From contig DUQM01000070.1 in NCBI GenBank assembly GCA_012837825.1, positions 1-32,270 of the forward strand: a DNA stretch of 32,270 bases. The letters run 5' to 3'. How positions within the stretch are numbered: position 1 is the first letter of the stretch; each line of letters begins with the position of its first letter. The DNA is from Actinomycetota bacterium (GTDB lineage: Bacteria; Actinomycetota; Humimicrobiia; Humimicrobiales; Humimicrobiaceae). A model generated the notes under the pieces. That model searched no databases, was not told the DNA's origin, and worked only from the letters and a program-made list of their open reading frames with translations. Position numbers and translations under genes: made by a program. This document shows positions 17,448 through 26,509 of this stretch, piece after piece.

Positions 17448-17479
17448 ATTTTCAACATCTTAAACAACAGGTGAAAGAC

Positions 17480-19015
17480 ATGTATAAAGCAAAGCATATA
17501 GCCGGGCATCATGAAAAAGCATTAAGAGTTTTTTATTGTTTTTTGGCAGCAATTCTGGTCTTTACCGGTATATCGCTTACCGCATGTAGCAGAGAGACAG
17601 TTTCGCCGGAAACAGTCAGTGTGGTAAAGAGCACTATTTCCCAAGTAATCGATGCAACCGGAAATGTAGATTCATCAGAATATAAGAATCTTTCAGTTCC
17701 GGCATCAGGCAGAGTAATAAAATCTGTCAAAAAAGGCGATTCGGTAAAAAAAGGAGAAATACTGATAGAAATTGACGACAGAAGAACCAAACTGCTTATA
17801 AGCCAGACTGAGGAAAACATTGCAATAGCTGAAAGTTCTCTTAAAATGGCAAAGCTTAATTATCAGAGTGCGCTTGATGCAAATCATATAGCAGTACAGC
17901 TTTCAAAAGATAATAATGATATGGCTTCCCAGTCTGTTAAAAGCGCGCTTACCGCTTTGGAAAATGCAAATAATCTTGGTTCAATATCGATACAGAATGC
18001 CGGTAATTCTCTTGCAGACGCGCAAAACTCATACAATCAGACAATAAGCCAGGCAAAAACTGCACTTGAACAGGCAAATTATCAGCTCATTACTGCAAAA
18101 AACAATGGTCTCACGGGGGTGGCTCTCGCGCAGTATGAATCAGCGGTAGCTAATGCACAGGCTTCTTATAATAGCGCGGTTGCAGCCGCTGAAGCATCAA
18201 TAAATTCTGCCGCTTCAGCTGTCAGCCAGGCAGAAGCAAGCGCACGCTCCGGCAGCGAGAGCGCAGAAGAAGCATACAGGCAGGCACTCATCAGCCAGTC
18301 AGCAACCTACTGGAATACCATTGCCAGCATTGAGCAGGCTGAAAGCCAGATAAAAGCAGCTCTGGAAAGTATAAATACAGCAGAGATTCAGGTAAATATT
18401 GCCGGAATAAATCTAGATATAGCAAAACTTGACCTGGAAAACACAGCAATAAAAATGCCTTTTGACGGAATCGTGCAGAACATCAGTTTCACTGAAGGAG
18501 AATATCTTTCTCCGGGAATTTCTGCAGTTACCGTATTTAGCAATGAGCTTGAAGTAAAAACAAATATTGAAGAATCAGATATATCAAAAATAAAAACCGG
18601 CCAGAAAACAGAAATAACTTTCGATGCATTTCCGGATGAGGTTTTTGCGGGTGAAGTAAAAGAAATATCGAGAGTATCAAATAATCTTGCAGGAGTTATA
18701 ACTTTTCCGGTTACAATAGAAATTACTGACGAAAAAAAAGATTTGCTGATGCACGGAATAAGTGCAAATATAACAATTTTCATAAGGGAGAAAAGCGATA
18801 TTCTTGTAGTTCCTTCAATAAGCATTTTTGAGGAAAACGGAAAAAGTTTTGTTTATATGTATGATCCTTCACTGAAGGAAGGGTTTACGATAAAAGAAGT
18901 AAAAACCGGTGTGAGCGACTTTGAAAACACTGAAATAGTATCAGGATTAAGCGAGGGGGAAGAAATATTTCTTGTAAAGCCTGAGAGTGAAAGAACAAAT
19001 ATTTTTTCCGGATAA
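17480..19015 (+). CDS. MacA/HlyD-type periplasmic adaptor lipoprotein of an ABC efflux system
   Basis: A membrane fusion protein of 511 residues. A hydrophobic segment ends in the lipobox LTAC (Cys at about residue 36), so it is probably a lipoprotein. A biotinyl-lipoyl half motif (SVPASGRVIKSVKKGDSVKKG) precedes a very long Ala/Ser/Gln-rich coiled-coil hairpin (about 100-310). The second lipoyl half (IKMPFDGIVQNISFTEGEYL) and beta-barrel and membrane-proximal domains follow, with FPDEVFAGEVKEI. The start is ATG at 17480, six bases after AGGTG; a GTG three codons upstream is also in frame but lies on that element. The ATPase and permease genes follow. The substrate cannot be read from sequence; antibiotics, peptides or lipids are all possible. 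Confidence 0.88.
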   Translation: MYKAKHIAGHHEKALRVFYCFLAAILVFTGISLTACSRETVSPETVSVVKSTISQVIDATGNVDSSEYKNLSVPASGRVIKSVKKGDSVKKGEILIEIDDRRTKLLISQTEENIAIAESSLKMAKLNYQSALDANHIAVQLSKDNNDMASQSVKSALTALENANNLGSISIQNAGNSLADAQNSYNQTISQAKTALEQANYQLITAKNNGLTGVALAQYESAVANAQASYNSAVAAAEASINSAASAVSQAEASARSGSESAEEAYRQALISQSATYWNTIASIEQAESQIKAALESINTAEIQVNIAGINLDIAKLDLENTAIKMPFDGIVQNISFTEGEYLSPGISAVTVFSNELEVKTNIEESDISKIKTGQKTEITFDAFPDEVFAGEVKEISRVSNNLAGVITFPVTIEITDEKKDLLMHGISANITIFIREKSDILVVPSISIFEENGKSFVYMYDPSLKEGFTIKEVKTGVSDFENTEIVSGLSEGEEIFLVKPESERTNIFSG

Positions 19016-19066
19016 TAAATTTTAATATTATATAAATAAGAATAAAGCTACTTATTCATCTGGAAC

Positions 19067-19882
19067 ATGCAAAACGGTATGATGCCGGACGATTTTTGTA
19101 AAATGAGATATGCAGATCGGAATATGGCAAAAAACATTATAAAAATTAAACAGATAACCAAAACCTACAGGCTGGGAAAAATACAGGTAAAAGCTTTGAG
19201 AGGCATTGATCTTGATATAAATGAAGGTGAATTTGTATCAATAATGGGACCTTCAGGCTCAGGCAAATCAACATTGATGAATCTTATCGGGTGTCTTGAT
19301 GCCCCTACTTCCGGCAGATATTATCTGGAAGACACTGACGTAAGCAAGCTCAATGATAATCAGCTTGCAGCTATAAGAAACAGCAAGGTCGGATTTGTTT
19401 TTCAGACCTTTAATCTGCTTCCGAGACTAAGCACATTTCAGAATGTCGAGCTTCCCACTATATATTTTTCAAAAAAGATAGCAAACAAAAGCAGGAAAAT
19501 ATATGACTACATAACGTCTGTCGGTCTGAAAGGCAAAGAAAAGAACAAACCTAATGAACTTTCGGGCGGAGAAAGACAGAGAGTAGCAATAGCGCGGGCA
19601 TTAATAAACGATCCTACAATAATTCTTGCTGACGAGCCCACAGGCAATCTTGATTCCAGAACCGGTGAAGAAATAATGGCAATATTTCAGCAGCTAAACA
19701 AAGAAGGAAAAACAATAATACTTGTAACACACGAACTTGATATTGCACATCATACAGAAAGAATCATATATCTCAGAGACGGAATGATAATAAAAGAAGA
19801 AAAAGTAGACAAACCTGTAAATGCACGCGAGCTGCTGGAAAAAATGCCAAAGATAGAAGATAAAATAAATTCGGGAGCTTAA
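19067..19882 (+). CDS. MacB/LolD-type ABC transporter ATPase
   Basis: The ATP-binding subunit of the efflux system. Walker [11 protein letters not shown]-loop [13 protein letters not shown], signature [15 protein letters not shown], Walker [13 protein letters not shown] and the switch His in LVTHE are all intact. TFNLLPRLS and TGNLDS are typical of the MacB/LolD/FtsE branch. The usual N-terminus ([16 protein letters not shown]) begins near residue 20, so the ATG at 19124 may be the true start. The first ATG at 19067 is the longest option, and neither has a strong ribosome-binding site. The C-terminal extension after the H-loop is about 40 residues. The permease gene starts two bases after the stop. 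Confidence 0.95.
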   Translation: MQNGMMPDDFCKMRYADRNMAKNIIKIKQITKTYRLGKIQVKALRGIDLDINEGEFVSIMGPSGSGKSTLMNLIGCLDAPTSGRYYLEDTDVSKLNDNQLAAIRNSKVGFVFQTFNLLPRLSTFQNVELPTIYFSKKIANKSRKIYDYITSVGLKGKEKNKPNELSGGERQRVAIARALINDPTIILADEPTGNLDSRTGEEIMAIFQQLNKEGKTIILVTHELDIAHHTERIIYLRDGMIIKEEKVDKPVNARELLEKMPKIEDKINSGA

Positions 19883-19884
19883 AA

Positions 19885-21114
19885 ATGGGTTCCTTCAGTG
19901 AAAATATAAAAATAGCTTTTCAGTCTCTTTTTTTAAACAAACTGAGATCCGTTCTGACGATGCTTGGCATTATTATCGGCGTCGGTGCGGTTGTTGCCGT
20001 AATGTCTATCGGTTCCGGAGCACAAGATTCAGTCATAGCAAGCATTCAGGGAATAGGCTCTAATCTTATAATTATTATTCCCGGAAGCTCACAGGAAGAC
20101 ATGGGAGCATTAAATCAGTTCAGCACAGCAAATAAAGAATCTCTTAAACTTGAGGACGTGGAAGCAATAAAAAAATATTCAAGGCATGTCAGAGGAGTAA
20201 TCCCTGTAATCTTAAGTGCGGCTCCTGTCACATATTTTAACAAAGGAATAAATGCTTCCGTCTATGCCTCCAGCGAAGATGCCGAGAAAGTATATAATTT
20301 TGAGATTGAAAGAGGCAAATTTTTCTCAAAAAGCGATGTTGCAAATTCAGCTAATGTCGCTTGTATCGGCCCTACCGTTTCAGACAAACTTTTCGGAGAT
20401 GAAGATCCTCTGGGAAAGACAATGAAAGTAATGGGCAGGAATTTCAAGATAATAGGAACCATAAAATCAAAAGGAACCAATATGTTCGGCCAGGATCAGG
20501 ATAATGCTATGGCTGTTCCAATAACAACTGCCATGAACAAGCTTTACGGCCAGAAATATCTCAGCATGATAATAGCAGATACGGAAACTGAAAAAGATAT
20601 TGATATTGCAAGTGAAGAAATAATAAGGATTTTGAGAAAACAGCATGGCCTTAAAGGCAGCGATAAAAATGATTTTTCCATTCAGAGCCAGACAGAGATA
20701 CTTGAAGCTTTAAGCACTGTAACAAATATTTTCACCATTACAATCGGAAGCATAGCCGCCATATCGCTGCTTGTGGGAGGCATCGGGATTATGAATATAA
20801 TGCTTGTATCTGTTACAGAAAGAACCAGAGAGATCGGTATCAGAAAAGCAATAGGGGCAAAAAACAGGGATATACTTATTCAGTTTCTGACAGAAAGCGT
20901 TGTGTTAAGTATGAGCGGCGGAATAATGGGTATAATATTTGCAGGGATAATAGCCCTTGTTTTAAACAGATATTCCCCCATTGCCGCAACAATTTCACCT
21001 TTTTCGATACTGCTTGCTGTTTCTTTCTCCACTTTTGTAGGCTTGTTTTTTGGAATATATCCGGCGATGCGTGCTGCCGGACTTAATCCAATAGAAGCGC
21101 TGAGATTTGAATAA
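19885..21114 (+). CDS. MacB-type ABC transporter permease (FtsX-like)
   Basis: A 409-residue permease with MacB topology. One transmembrane helix (about 18-45, with the conserved LNKLRSVLTMLGIIIGVGAV segment) is followed by a large extracytoplasmic MacB_PCD domain (about 50-275). Three C-terminal helices form the FtsX domain (about 285-310, 335-365, 375-395). VSVTERTREIGIRKAIGAKNR, the coupling region contacting the ATPase, is intact, and the protein ends PAMRAAGLNPIEALRFE as is usual. Here the ATPase is a separate protein, unlike E. coli MacB. The start has GGGAG six to eight bases upstream, overlapping the end of the ATPase gene. It converges on the YtxH gene with only seven bases between. 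Confidence 0.95.
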   Translation: MGSFSENIKIAFQSLFLNKLRSVLTMLGIIIGVGAVVAVMSIGSGAQDSVIASIQGIGSNLIIIIPGSSQEDMGALNQFSTANKESLKLEDVEAIKKYSRHVRGVIPVILSAAPVTYFNKGINASVYASSEDAEKVYNFEIERGKFFSKSDVANSANVACIGPTVSDKLFGDEDPLGKTMKVMGRNFKIIGTIKSKGTNMFGQDQDNAMAVPITTAMNKLYGQKYLSMIIADTETEKDIDIASEEIIRILRKQHGLKGSDKNDFSIQSQTEILEALSTVTNIFTITIGSIAAISLLVGGIGIMNIMLVSVTERTREIGIRKAIGAKNRDILIQFLTESVVLSMSGGIMGIIFAGIIALVLNRYSPIAATISPFSILLAVSFSTFVGLFFGIYPAMRAAGLNPIEALRFE

Positions 21115-21121
21115 TATTTAT

Positions 21122-21349
21122 TTAAGAATCAGCTTTTTGTTTAAAATTATCAATTGTCTCATTGAAGAAGTTTTTTACTCTTCCCGATTCATAGGAAAGA
21201 AAACTTCCTGCTTCCTTAAAACCCTGTTCTATTTTTTCGGATAGTTCTTTTCTTGTTTCTCTTCCTGATTTGGGTGCAACAAGAATTCCCACTGCAACTC
21301 CAACACCTAATGCAAGCAACATAAAACCAAAGACATCACATTTTTTCAT
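21122..21349 (-). CDS. YtxH domain protein
   Basis: A 75-residue protein with an N-terminal hydrophobic helix (about 7-25) running into GILVAPKSGRETRKELSE, the YtxH family signature, then an amphipathic helical tail. Family members are small membrane-anchored, often stress-related proteins of unknown mechanism. It shares strand with the DUF4349 gene 62 bases upstream and may be transcribed with it. Confidence 0.85.
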   Translation of the reverse strand: MKKCDVFGFMLLALGVGVAVGILVAPKSGRETRKELSEKIEQGFKEAGSFLSYESGRVKNFFNETIDNFKQKADS

Positions 21350-21410
21350 ATATTCCCGCTTTCCGGTAAAAGATTATAAATATCATTATAATTATTATAA
21401 TTTGCTTTAA

Positions 21411-22367
21411 CTATTTTTCAGCTGACTGCTGGGATGACTGTGCCGCTTTCCTGGCTCTTCTTTTATTTCTTCCCCTTATTGAGCCCCATACAATAAGAAT
21501 CACTATCCCGGCAAGTACAAGCAAAGGACTTATGGCAATAAAGAAGAAAGCTATTCCGTTAAGCACCTTCACTGCACCTTCAGCGCCTCTTTTAACAGAA
21601 TTTATAAATCCTCCGCCTTCAATGGGCGCTACCACTTCAGGTTCGTAAAGATTTATGTCAATAGTGGAAAGGCTCACCATATTGTCAAGATAATTCATTC
21701 TTCCTTTTATTACTTCAATTTCTCCCTGCACATAGCTAAGTTCTTTCTGTACTTCTATGCTGTCTGAAACATCTGTGGATTTAGCCATAAGATCAAGAAG
21801 GACTTTTTCCTGTGCTTCATAATTTCTAAGCCTGCTTTCAAGATCAACATATTCCTGTGTGACGTCCTGGCCGGAAATTCCAATGGATTTCACATCCCCG
21901 ATCTTCTTAATCTCTTCAACAACTGAATTGAATTTTTCGCTGGGAACCCTTATGGCAATCCTTCCGCTTGATATGTTCCCTTCAGGGTTGGAGTAGCTTT
22001 CAGTATCGCTTACAAATCCTCCATTGCGTTCAGCGATTATGGTCATCTCAAGCATTTTGTCCTGAAAGCTTCCCTTTTCAACCTGGATTGAAATATAGGC
22101 AGATCTAATTATTTTAAGTGAAACAGAAGAAGTCACTCCCCCTGATCTTTCACCATCGCCGGCTATTTCTCCTTCGGCATTTTCATACATATAGGCATCT
22201 TCGGCCGGTTCAGCCATTTTTGCGCTTTCTGAATAATAACTCTCCTCTGCCATAGCAGATGACTGATCTCTTAAAGCTCTTGAGCTTGCACAGCCTGTAA
22301 AAATAATTGCAAAAGATATTATTAAAACCATGCACGGAACAAAAACTGCAGTAAAGCTCTTTTTCAT
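21411..22367 (-). CDS. DUF4349 membrane lipoprotein
   Basis: A 318-residue predicted lipoprotein with lipobox FTGC (Cys at residue 26). A variable Glu/Ser/Tyr-rich linker leads into the DUF4349 core (about 80-260): IRSAYISIQVEKGSF, AERNGGFVSDTESY, GRIAIRVPSEKFN, GISGQDVTQEYVDLESRLRN and TIDINLYEP, with a coiled-coil stretch between. A C-terminal transmembrane helix (about 270-297) and a basic tail (RGRNKRRARKAA) follow, so both ends are anchored. The family function is unknown; envelope stress or sensing is only a guess. A strong AAGGAG lies five bases before the ATG. Confidence 0.9.
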   Translation of the reverse strand: MKKSFTAVFVPCMVLIISFAIIFTGCASSRALRDQSSAMAEESYYSESAKMAEPAEDAYMYENAEGEIAGDGERSGGVTSSVSLKIIRSAYISIQVEKGSFQDKMLEMTIIAERNGGFVSDTESYSNPEGNISSGRIAIRVPSEKFNSVVEEIKKIGDVKSIGISGQDVTQEYVDLESRLRNYEAQEKVLLDLMAKSTDVSDSIEVQKELSYVQGEIEVIKGRMNYLDNMVSLSTIDINLYEPEVVAPIEGGGFINSVKRGAEGAVKVLNGIAFFFIAISPLLVLAGIVILIVWGSIRGRNKRRARKAAQSSQQSAEK

Positions 22368-22417
22368 TTCTACTCCTTTAAGTATTGGAATCTAAAACCG
22401 GAAAAAATTTTATTAAC

Positions 22418-22449
22418 AAAAAACGATAAAATTATTTTTTATAATTTTA
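22418..22449 (-). terminator. A/T hairpin plus T run at the nfnB 3' end
   Basis: A perfect 9-bp inverted repeat (TAAAATTAT / ATAATTTTA, 5-base loop) overlaps the nfnB stop codon. On the minus strand it is followed by TCG and TTTTTT. The stem has no G-C pairs, so its strength is uncertain, but the position is right for a terminator between nfnB and the DUF4349 gene. Confidence 0.45.
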
Positions 22450-23943
22450 CCATATTCCGGAATTAATATAATCATTAATTGACAGAGCAGCTTTTTTACC
22501 GCCTCCCATTGCAAGAATAACCGTTGCCGCTCCTGAAACAATATCACCGGCCGCAAAGATACCTTTTATATTTGTTTTGCATGTTTCTTCATCAGCCGCT
22601 ATATTCCCTTTTCTGGTCAGGGCAAGTCCGGGTATTTTATTTAACAGCAACGGATTAGGCCCCTGCCCTATAGCCATTATTACCGCCTGTACTTCCATCT
22701 CAAATTCAGAATCCGGAACAGGCACCGGGCTTCTCCTTCCGGAACTGTCAGGTTCTCCGAGTTCCATCCTTATACACCTTATTTTTTCTACAAAACTCTC
22801 ATTTCCAATTATTTCCACAGGATTTGAAAGTATGTGAAAAATTATTCCTTCCTGTTTTGCATGTTCAATCTCTTCAATTCTTGCAGGCATTTCTTTTTCA
22901 GTTCTTCTGTATACAAGATAGACTTTTTCAGCCCCAAGCCTCTTTGCAGTTCTTGCGGCATCCATAGCTACATTGCCGGCACCTACCACTGCGAAATTTT
23001 TTACTCTTTTGATGGGAGTATCATGTTCCGGAAACAAATATGCTTTCATAAGATTATTTCTTGTCAGAAATTCATTTGCTGAATAAACTCCGTTTAAATT
23101 CTCTCCCGGAATTCCCATGAAATAAGGCAGGCCTGCACCAGTTGCAACAAATATTGCTTTATAGCCTGAACCAAACAAATCATCCACGGTATAAGTGCTT
23201 CCGACCAGTGCATTCGTAATTATTTCTACCCCCAGATTTTTAACATAATCCACTTCTTTTTTTAATATGGATTTTGGCAGCCTGAATTCAGGAATGCCGT
23301 ATACAAGCACTCCTCCGGGTTCGTGCAAGGCTTCAAAAATAGTGACACTGTGACCCATTTTAGCCAGCTCGCCGGCACATGTAAGTCCGGCAGGGCCTGA
23401 ACCTACAACTGCAATTCTGGCTTTTACTCCTGACTTTGCGGCAATGTTTTTCAGGCTTCTGCTACTGTTATCATCATGGGTTTTTTCCAATTCATTGAAA
23501 GTATTCTCAAGACTATCGTCATTTTTTTTACTGCTGCCATTTTTGTTTTTTTCATACCAGTCAGCAGCAAATCTTTCAAGCCTCCCTATGGCTACAGGCT
23601 CATTTCTTATTCCGAGAATGCATTTTTTCTCGCATTGATCTTCCTGGGGGCAAACTCTTCCGCAAATAGCGGGAAGTGAGTTTTTTTCCCTTATTTTTTC
23701 AAGAGCTCCGCTGAAATCTTTCCTAGCTATAAGACTAATAAATGCTTTTATATCAATTTCAACAGGGCATCCTTCTATGCACGCCGGCACTTTACATTGA
23801 AGGCATCTTTCCGCTTCCCAAACTGCCTGCTCCTCATTATATCCGAGAGCAACTTCATAAAAATTTTTAATTCTTTCCTGTGGCTGCTGCTCAGGCATTG
23901 AAATTTTTTCTTTTTTTATTTTTTTCTTTTTCTTTTCTTCCAT
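22447..23943 (-). CDS. nfnB: NfnB-type large subunit of NADH-dependent ferredoxin:NADP+ oxidoreductase
   Basis: A GltD-like flavoprotein of about 498 residues. The N-terminal iron-sulfur domain has two Cys sets (CLQCKVPACIEGCPVEIDI and ICGRVCPQEDQCEKKCILG). The FAD site is VVGSGPAGLTCAGELAKMG followed by EPGGVLVYGIPEFRLPK, and the NAD(P)H site is VVGAGNVAMDAARTAKRLG followed by YRRTEKEMPAR. The C-terminal FAD motif is GIFAAGDIVSGAATVILAMG. A Lys/Asn/Ser/Asp-rich insertion of about 35 residues lies between the iron-sulfur and FAD domains. Pairing with the adjacent NfnA-like gene supports an electron-bifurcating transhydrogenase over a glutamate synthase small subunit; no glutamate synthase large subunit is nearby. 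The start is ATG at 23943; an in-frame TTG lies two codons upstream. Confidence 0.88.
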   Translation of the reverse strand: MEEKKKKKIKKEKISMPEQQPQERIKNFYEVALGYNEEQAVWEAERCLQCKVPACIEGCPVEIDIKAFISLIARKDFSGALEKIREKNSLPAICGRVCPQEDQCEKKCILGIRNEPVAIGRLERFAADWYEKNKNGSSKKNDDSLENTFNELEKTHDDNSSRSLKNIAAKSGVKARIAVVGSGPAGLTCAGELAKMGHSVTIFEALHEPGGVLVYGIPEFRLPKSILKKEVDYVKNLGVEIITNALVGSTYTVDDLFGSGYKAIFVATGAGLPYFMGIPGENLNGVYSANEFLTRNNLMKAYLFPEHDTPIKRVKNFAVVGAGNVAMDAARTAKRLGAEKVYLVYRRTEKEMPARIEEIEHAKQEGIIFHILSNPVEIIGNESFVEKIRCIRMELGEPDSSGRRSPVPVPDSEFEMEVQAVIMAIGQGPNPLLLNKIPGLALTRKGNIAADEETCKTNIKGIFAAGDIVSGAATVILAMGGGKKAALSINDYINSGIW

Positions 23944-23964
23944 AACCAATACTCTTATAAAGAT

Positions 23965-24855
23965 TTATAAATCCAGCTTACATGAGCCGGTATGATTTTC
24001 CTTTTTATACTCTTCCATTGAGAGTTGTTCCTCTTCACAAAAATAATTCTGTCTGGCAAGCAGGAGATCAAAATTAACCAGATGTCCGTCAAATTCCGGT
24101 CCATCGACACATGCAAATTTTGTATCGCCTCCTACTTCAACCCTGCAGGCTCCACACATTCCGGTCCCGTCTATCATTACTGAATTAAGAGATACAGTAG
24201 TCTTTATGCCAAAATCCCTTGTTACATCACATACAGATTTCATCATTAGCGTCGGCCCTATTGCAATCACTCTGTCAGGCATGCCGGTACTGCTGCTTTT
24301 ATCCCGTGAAGACATTATCAGTTCTTTCAGTTTTGCAGAGACAAAACCTTTGAATCCTTTTGAGCCATCATCAGTGCACACAAAAAAATTATCTGAATAA
24401 ACCTTCATTTCGTCTTCAAGTATCAGAAGCTTCTCATTTCTGGCTCCTATTATTGTAGTAACTGTATTGCCGGCATTTTTAATTTCCTTAAGTATGGGAA
24501 AGACAGGAGCTATGCCCAGCCCGCCTCCTATGCAGACAACGTGCCCGAATTTTTCGATTTCGCTGCACTTGCCAAGAGGCCCCAGCACATCAATGACTTT
24601 TTCGCCTTCGCGCATATTCTCAACAAGAGTCGTTGTCTTGCCGATTGTCATTGAAATCAAAGTAATGCTTCCGGCTTTTTTATCTGAGTCTGCAATAGTG
24701 AGGGGTATCCTTTCGCCAGTGGGAACAACTCTTATAATCACAAACTGCCCCGCTCTTGCATTAAGGGCAATCTGTGGATTATAAATCACAAGTTTTACAA
24801 TTTTTTCTGCCAAATCCTCTTTTTTGATTATAACATTAATATCACTTTTTACCAT
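23965..24855 (-). CDS. nfnA: NfnA-type small subunit (ferredoxin-NADP reductase family)
   Basis: A 296-residue FAD and [2Fe-2S] protein of the dihydroorotate dehydrogenase electron-transfer/sulfide dehydrogenase subunit family. The FAD-binding barrel has AGQFVIIRVVP and RIPLTIAD, and the nucleotide-binding domain has CIGGGLGIAPVFPILKEI. The C-terminal cluster region is GTGMCGACRVEVGG with FACVDGPEFDGHLVNFD, exactly the pattern of NfnA/SudB subunits. With NfnB it would couple NADH and reduced ferredoxin oxidation to NADP+ reduction in the cytoplasm, typical of anaerobes. The ATG overlaps the end of the TPM-domain gene by seven bases, an unusual coupling for unrelated functions. Confidence 0.9.
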   Translation of the reverse strand: MVKSDINVIIKKEDLAEKIVKLVIYNPQIALNARAGQFVIIRVVPTGERIPLTIADSDKKAGSITLISMTIGKTTTLVENMREGEKVIDVLGPLGKCSEIEKFGHVVCIGGGLGIAPVFPILKEIKNAGNTVTTIIGARNEKLLILEDEMKVYSDNFFVCTDDGSKGFKGFVSAKLKELIMSSRDKSSSTGMPDRVIAIGPTLMMKSVCDVTRDFGIKTTVSLNSVMIDGTGMCGACRVEVGGDTKFACVDGPEFDGHLVNFDLLLARQNYFCEEEQLSMEEYKKENHTGSCKLDL

Positions 24856-25790
24856 CTTCCGCTTGAGCCTCCTCCTCCGGAACTTCCTCCGCCAAAACCG
24901 CCAAATCCTCCTCCGGAACTTCCTCCATCTGAACCGCCACCTATAAAACCTCCGCCTGAAGATCTGGATTTTTTCGGAATATTCACAATTTTTTCATCAT
25001 GAAAATCACAATAAGTGCAATCTCTTATAACGACTTTTTTCCCTTTGCTCGTATAGGTCGGAGATTCAAGAATTTTTTCCCGGATTTTTAGCCTGATTTT
25101 TTTACACTTCGGACATTTCCTTTTAAAAATATTGACAATTGTTGTTATGATTATAATTAAAGCAATAATAGGAAGCCAGCATATAAAAAAACATTTTATA
25201 TCGCTCCCGCCGCCGGAAGTACTTCCGGATGAAATACGGGTCGTTATTACATCCGGCTCTATCAATGTCATTCCGGCATCTTTATATATCTCATTTGCAA
25301 TGGCAACCACGCCGTTATAAGCACCGGCACCGTAATCGTCATCCTTAAAAAAAGGCACTATTATATCGTTTATTATCCTGCCGGACTCCAGATCGGTGAT
25401 TGCGCCTTCCACTCCATAGCCGACTTCTATCCTTAGCTGTCTGTCTTCAACAGCAATCAGCAGCAAAACACCGTTATCTTCGTCCTTCTTACCTATTCCC
25501 CATTTTTCGAAAAGTTTTACTGCATATTCTTCAATGGTTACACCTTCAAGGCTTTGAATTGAAACTACCGCAATTTCCGCACCTGTGCCAGCTTCAAGAT
25601 TTGTTATCACACCGGTCATATCGGAAGCAGATTGTGGGTCAAAAACTGAGGCAAAGTCATTTACATAGCCGGCATAATCAGGATACAGGGGTTCTGAAAA
25701 AACTGCTCCTGAAGCAAGGAAAGATAATATGCTGAAAATGAATAAAAATAAAAACAGACGCAGTACAAACATTTTTTTATTCAAAAGCAA
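24849..25790 (-). CDS. TPM-domain membrane protein (YgcG family)
   Basis: A 313-residue exported protein. After a signal/anchor helix (about 10-30), a TPM domain (about 40-170) shows YVNDFASVFD, GAEIAVVSIQSLEG, KWGIGKKDEDNGVLLLIAV and IEVGYGVEGAITDLESGRII. A transmembrane helix (about 200-222) precedes a CPKC...CTYCDFH zinc-ribbon-like segment (about 225-265). The last 45 residues are Gly/Ser-rich, with GGG repeats typical of these proteins. I keep the TTG start at 25790 because AAGG lies about seven bases upstream; the next ATG at 25772 has no visible ribosome-binding site. It follows the lemA gene, a pairing seen in many bacteria. The molecular function is unknown. Confidence 0.88.
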   Translation of the reverse strand: MLLNKKMFVLRLFLFLFIFSILSFLASGAVFSEPLYPDYAGYVNDFASVFDPQSASDMTGVITNLEAGTGAEIAVVSIQSLEGVTIEEYAVKLFEKWGIGKKDEDNGVLLLIAVEDRQLRIEVGYGVEGAITDLESGRIINDIIVPFFKDDDYGAGAYNGVVAIANEIYKDAGMTLIEPDVITTRISSGSTSGGGSDIKCFFICWLPIIALIIIITTIVNIFKRKCPKCKKIRLKIREKILESPTYTSKGKKVVIRDCTYCDFHDEKIVNIPKKSRSSGGGFIGGGSDGGSSGGGFGGFGGGSSGGGGSSGRW

Positions 25791-25877
25791 AACTACCTTC
25801 CCGATACTTTGGTAAATATTTATAAATTCAAATTATGAGAGATTGCTTACCTGAAAATTTAAGTGAGATTAAACTGC

Positions 25878-26468
25878 TTATTCAATGCTCATATCTATTT
25901 CAGGAGCTGTCTCTGCACCCTCTTTAGCAGCAAAGAATTCTTTCTCTTCAAATCCCAGTCTTCCTGCGATAATAGAGTTTGGCCATGATTTTATATATAC
26001 ATTATAATCTCTTACCGATTCATTAAATCTTTGTCTCTCCACAGTAATTCTGTTTTCCGCACCTTCAAGCTGATTCATCAAATCTCTTACGGTCTCGCTT
26101 GCCTTGAGTTCAGGAGTATCTTCAACAACAACTTTAATGTCTCTTATAAGGGCATTAGCATCACTTGCAGCGCTTTCCAGTTCTGAAGGAGTCTGCGCAG
26201 ACTGTATTCCGCTTCTGGCTGCAGCAATTTCCTCAAAGATATCTTTTTCCAGCTTCAGATAAGCTTTTGCAGCTTCAGCTATATTTGGTATAAGATCAAG
26301 TCTTCTCTGATAAACATTCTGCACCTGAGCCCAGGATTCACTGACTTTGACATCCTTGGCAACCATATTATTTCTTATGCTGATATAAAATCCAAAAAAG
26401 ACAGCTATCAGTATAAGTATAAACAGAACCGCTATTGCTGAGCACCCGATTGCAAATTTCTTATTCAA
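25878..26468 (-). CDS. lemA: LemA family protein
   Basis: A 196-residue protein with an N-terminal membrane helix (about 8-30) and the helical LemA core: SWAQVQNVYQRRLDLIPN, then IAAARS, ENRITVERQRFNESVRDYN, and PNSIIAGRLGFEEKEFF. Both hallmark blocks are intact. The start is TTG at 26468, with GGGGAAA and AAAGGA just upstream; no ATG is available before the core. It probably works with the following TPM-domain protein at the membrane; its biochemical role is not established. Confidence 0.93.
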   Translation of the reverse strand: MNKKFAIGCSAIAVLFILILIAVFFGFYISIRNNMVAKDVKVSESWAQVQNVYQRRLDLIPNIAEAAKAYLKLEKDIFEEIAAARSGIQSAQTPSELESAASDANALIRDIKVVVEDTPELKASETVRDLMNQLEGAENRITVERQRFNESVRDYNVYIKSWPNSIIAGRLGFEEKEFFAAKEGAETAPEIDMSIE

Positions 26469-26509
26469 TTTCCCCGGTCCTTTCCACTTTGACTATTATT
26501 TATTTAAAG

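Noticed and set aside
22447-23943. Glutamate synthase small subunit (GltD)
   Set aside because: The domain set is shared, but the adjacent ferredoxin-NADP reductase type subunit and the absence of a large GltB subunit favour NfnB.
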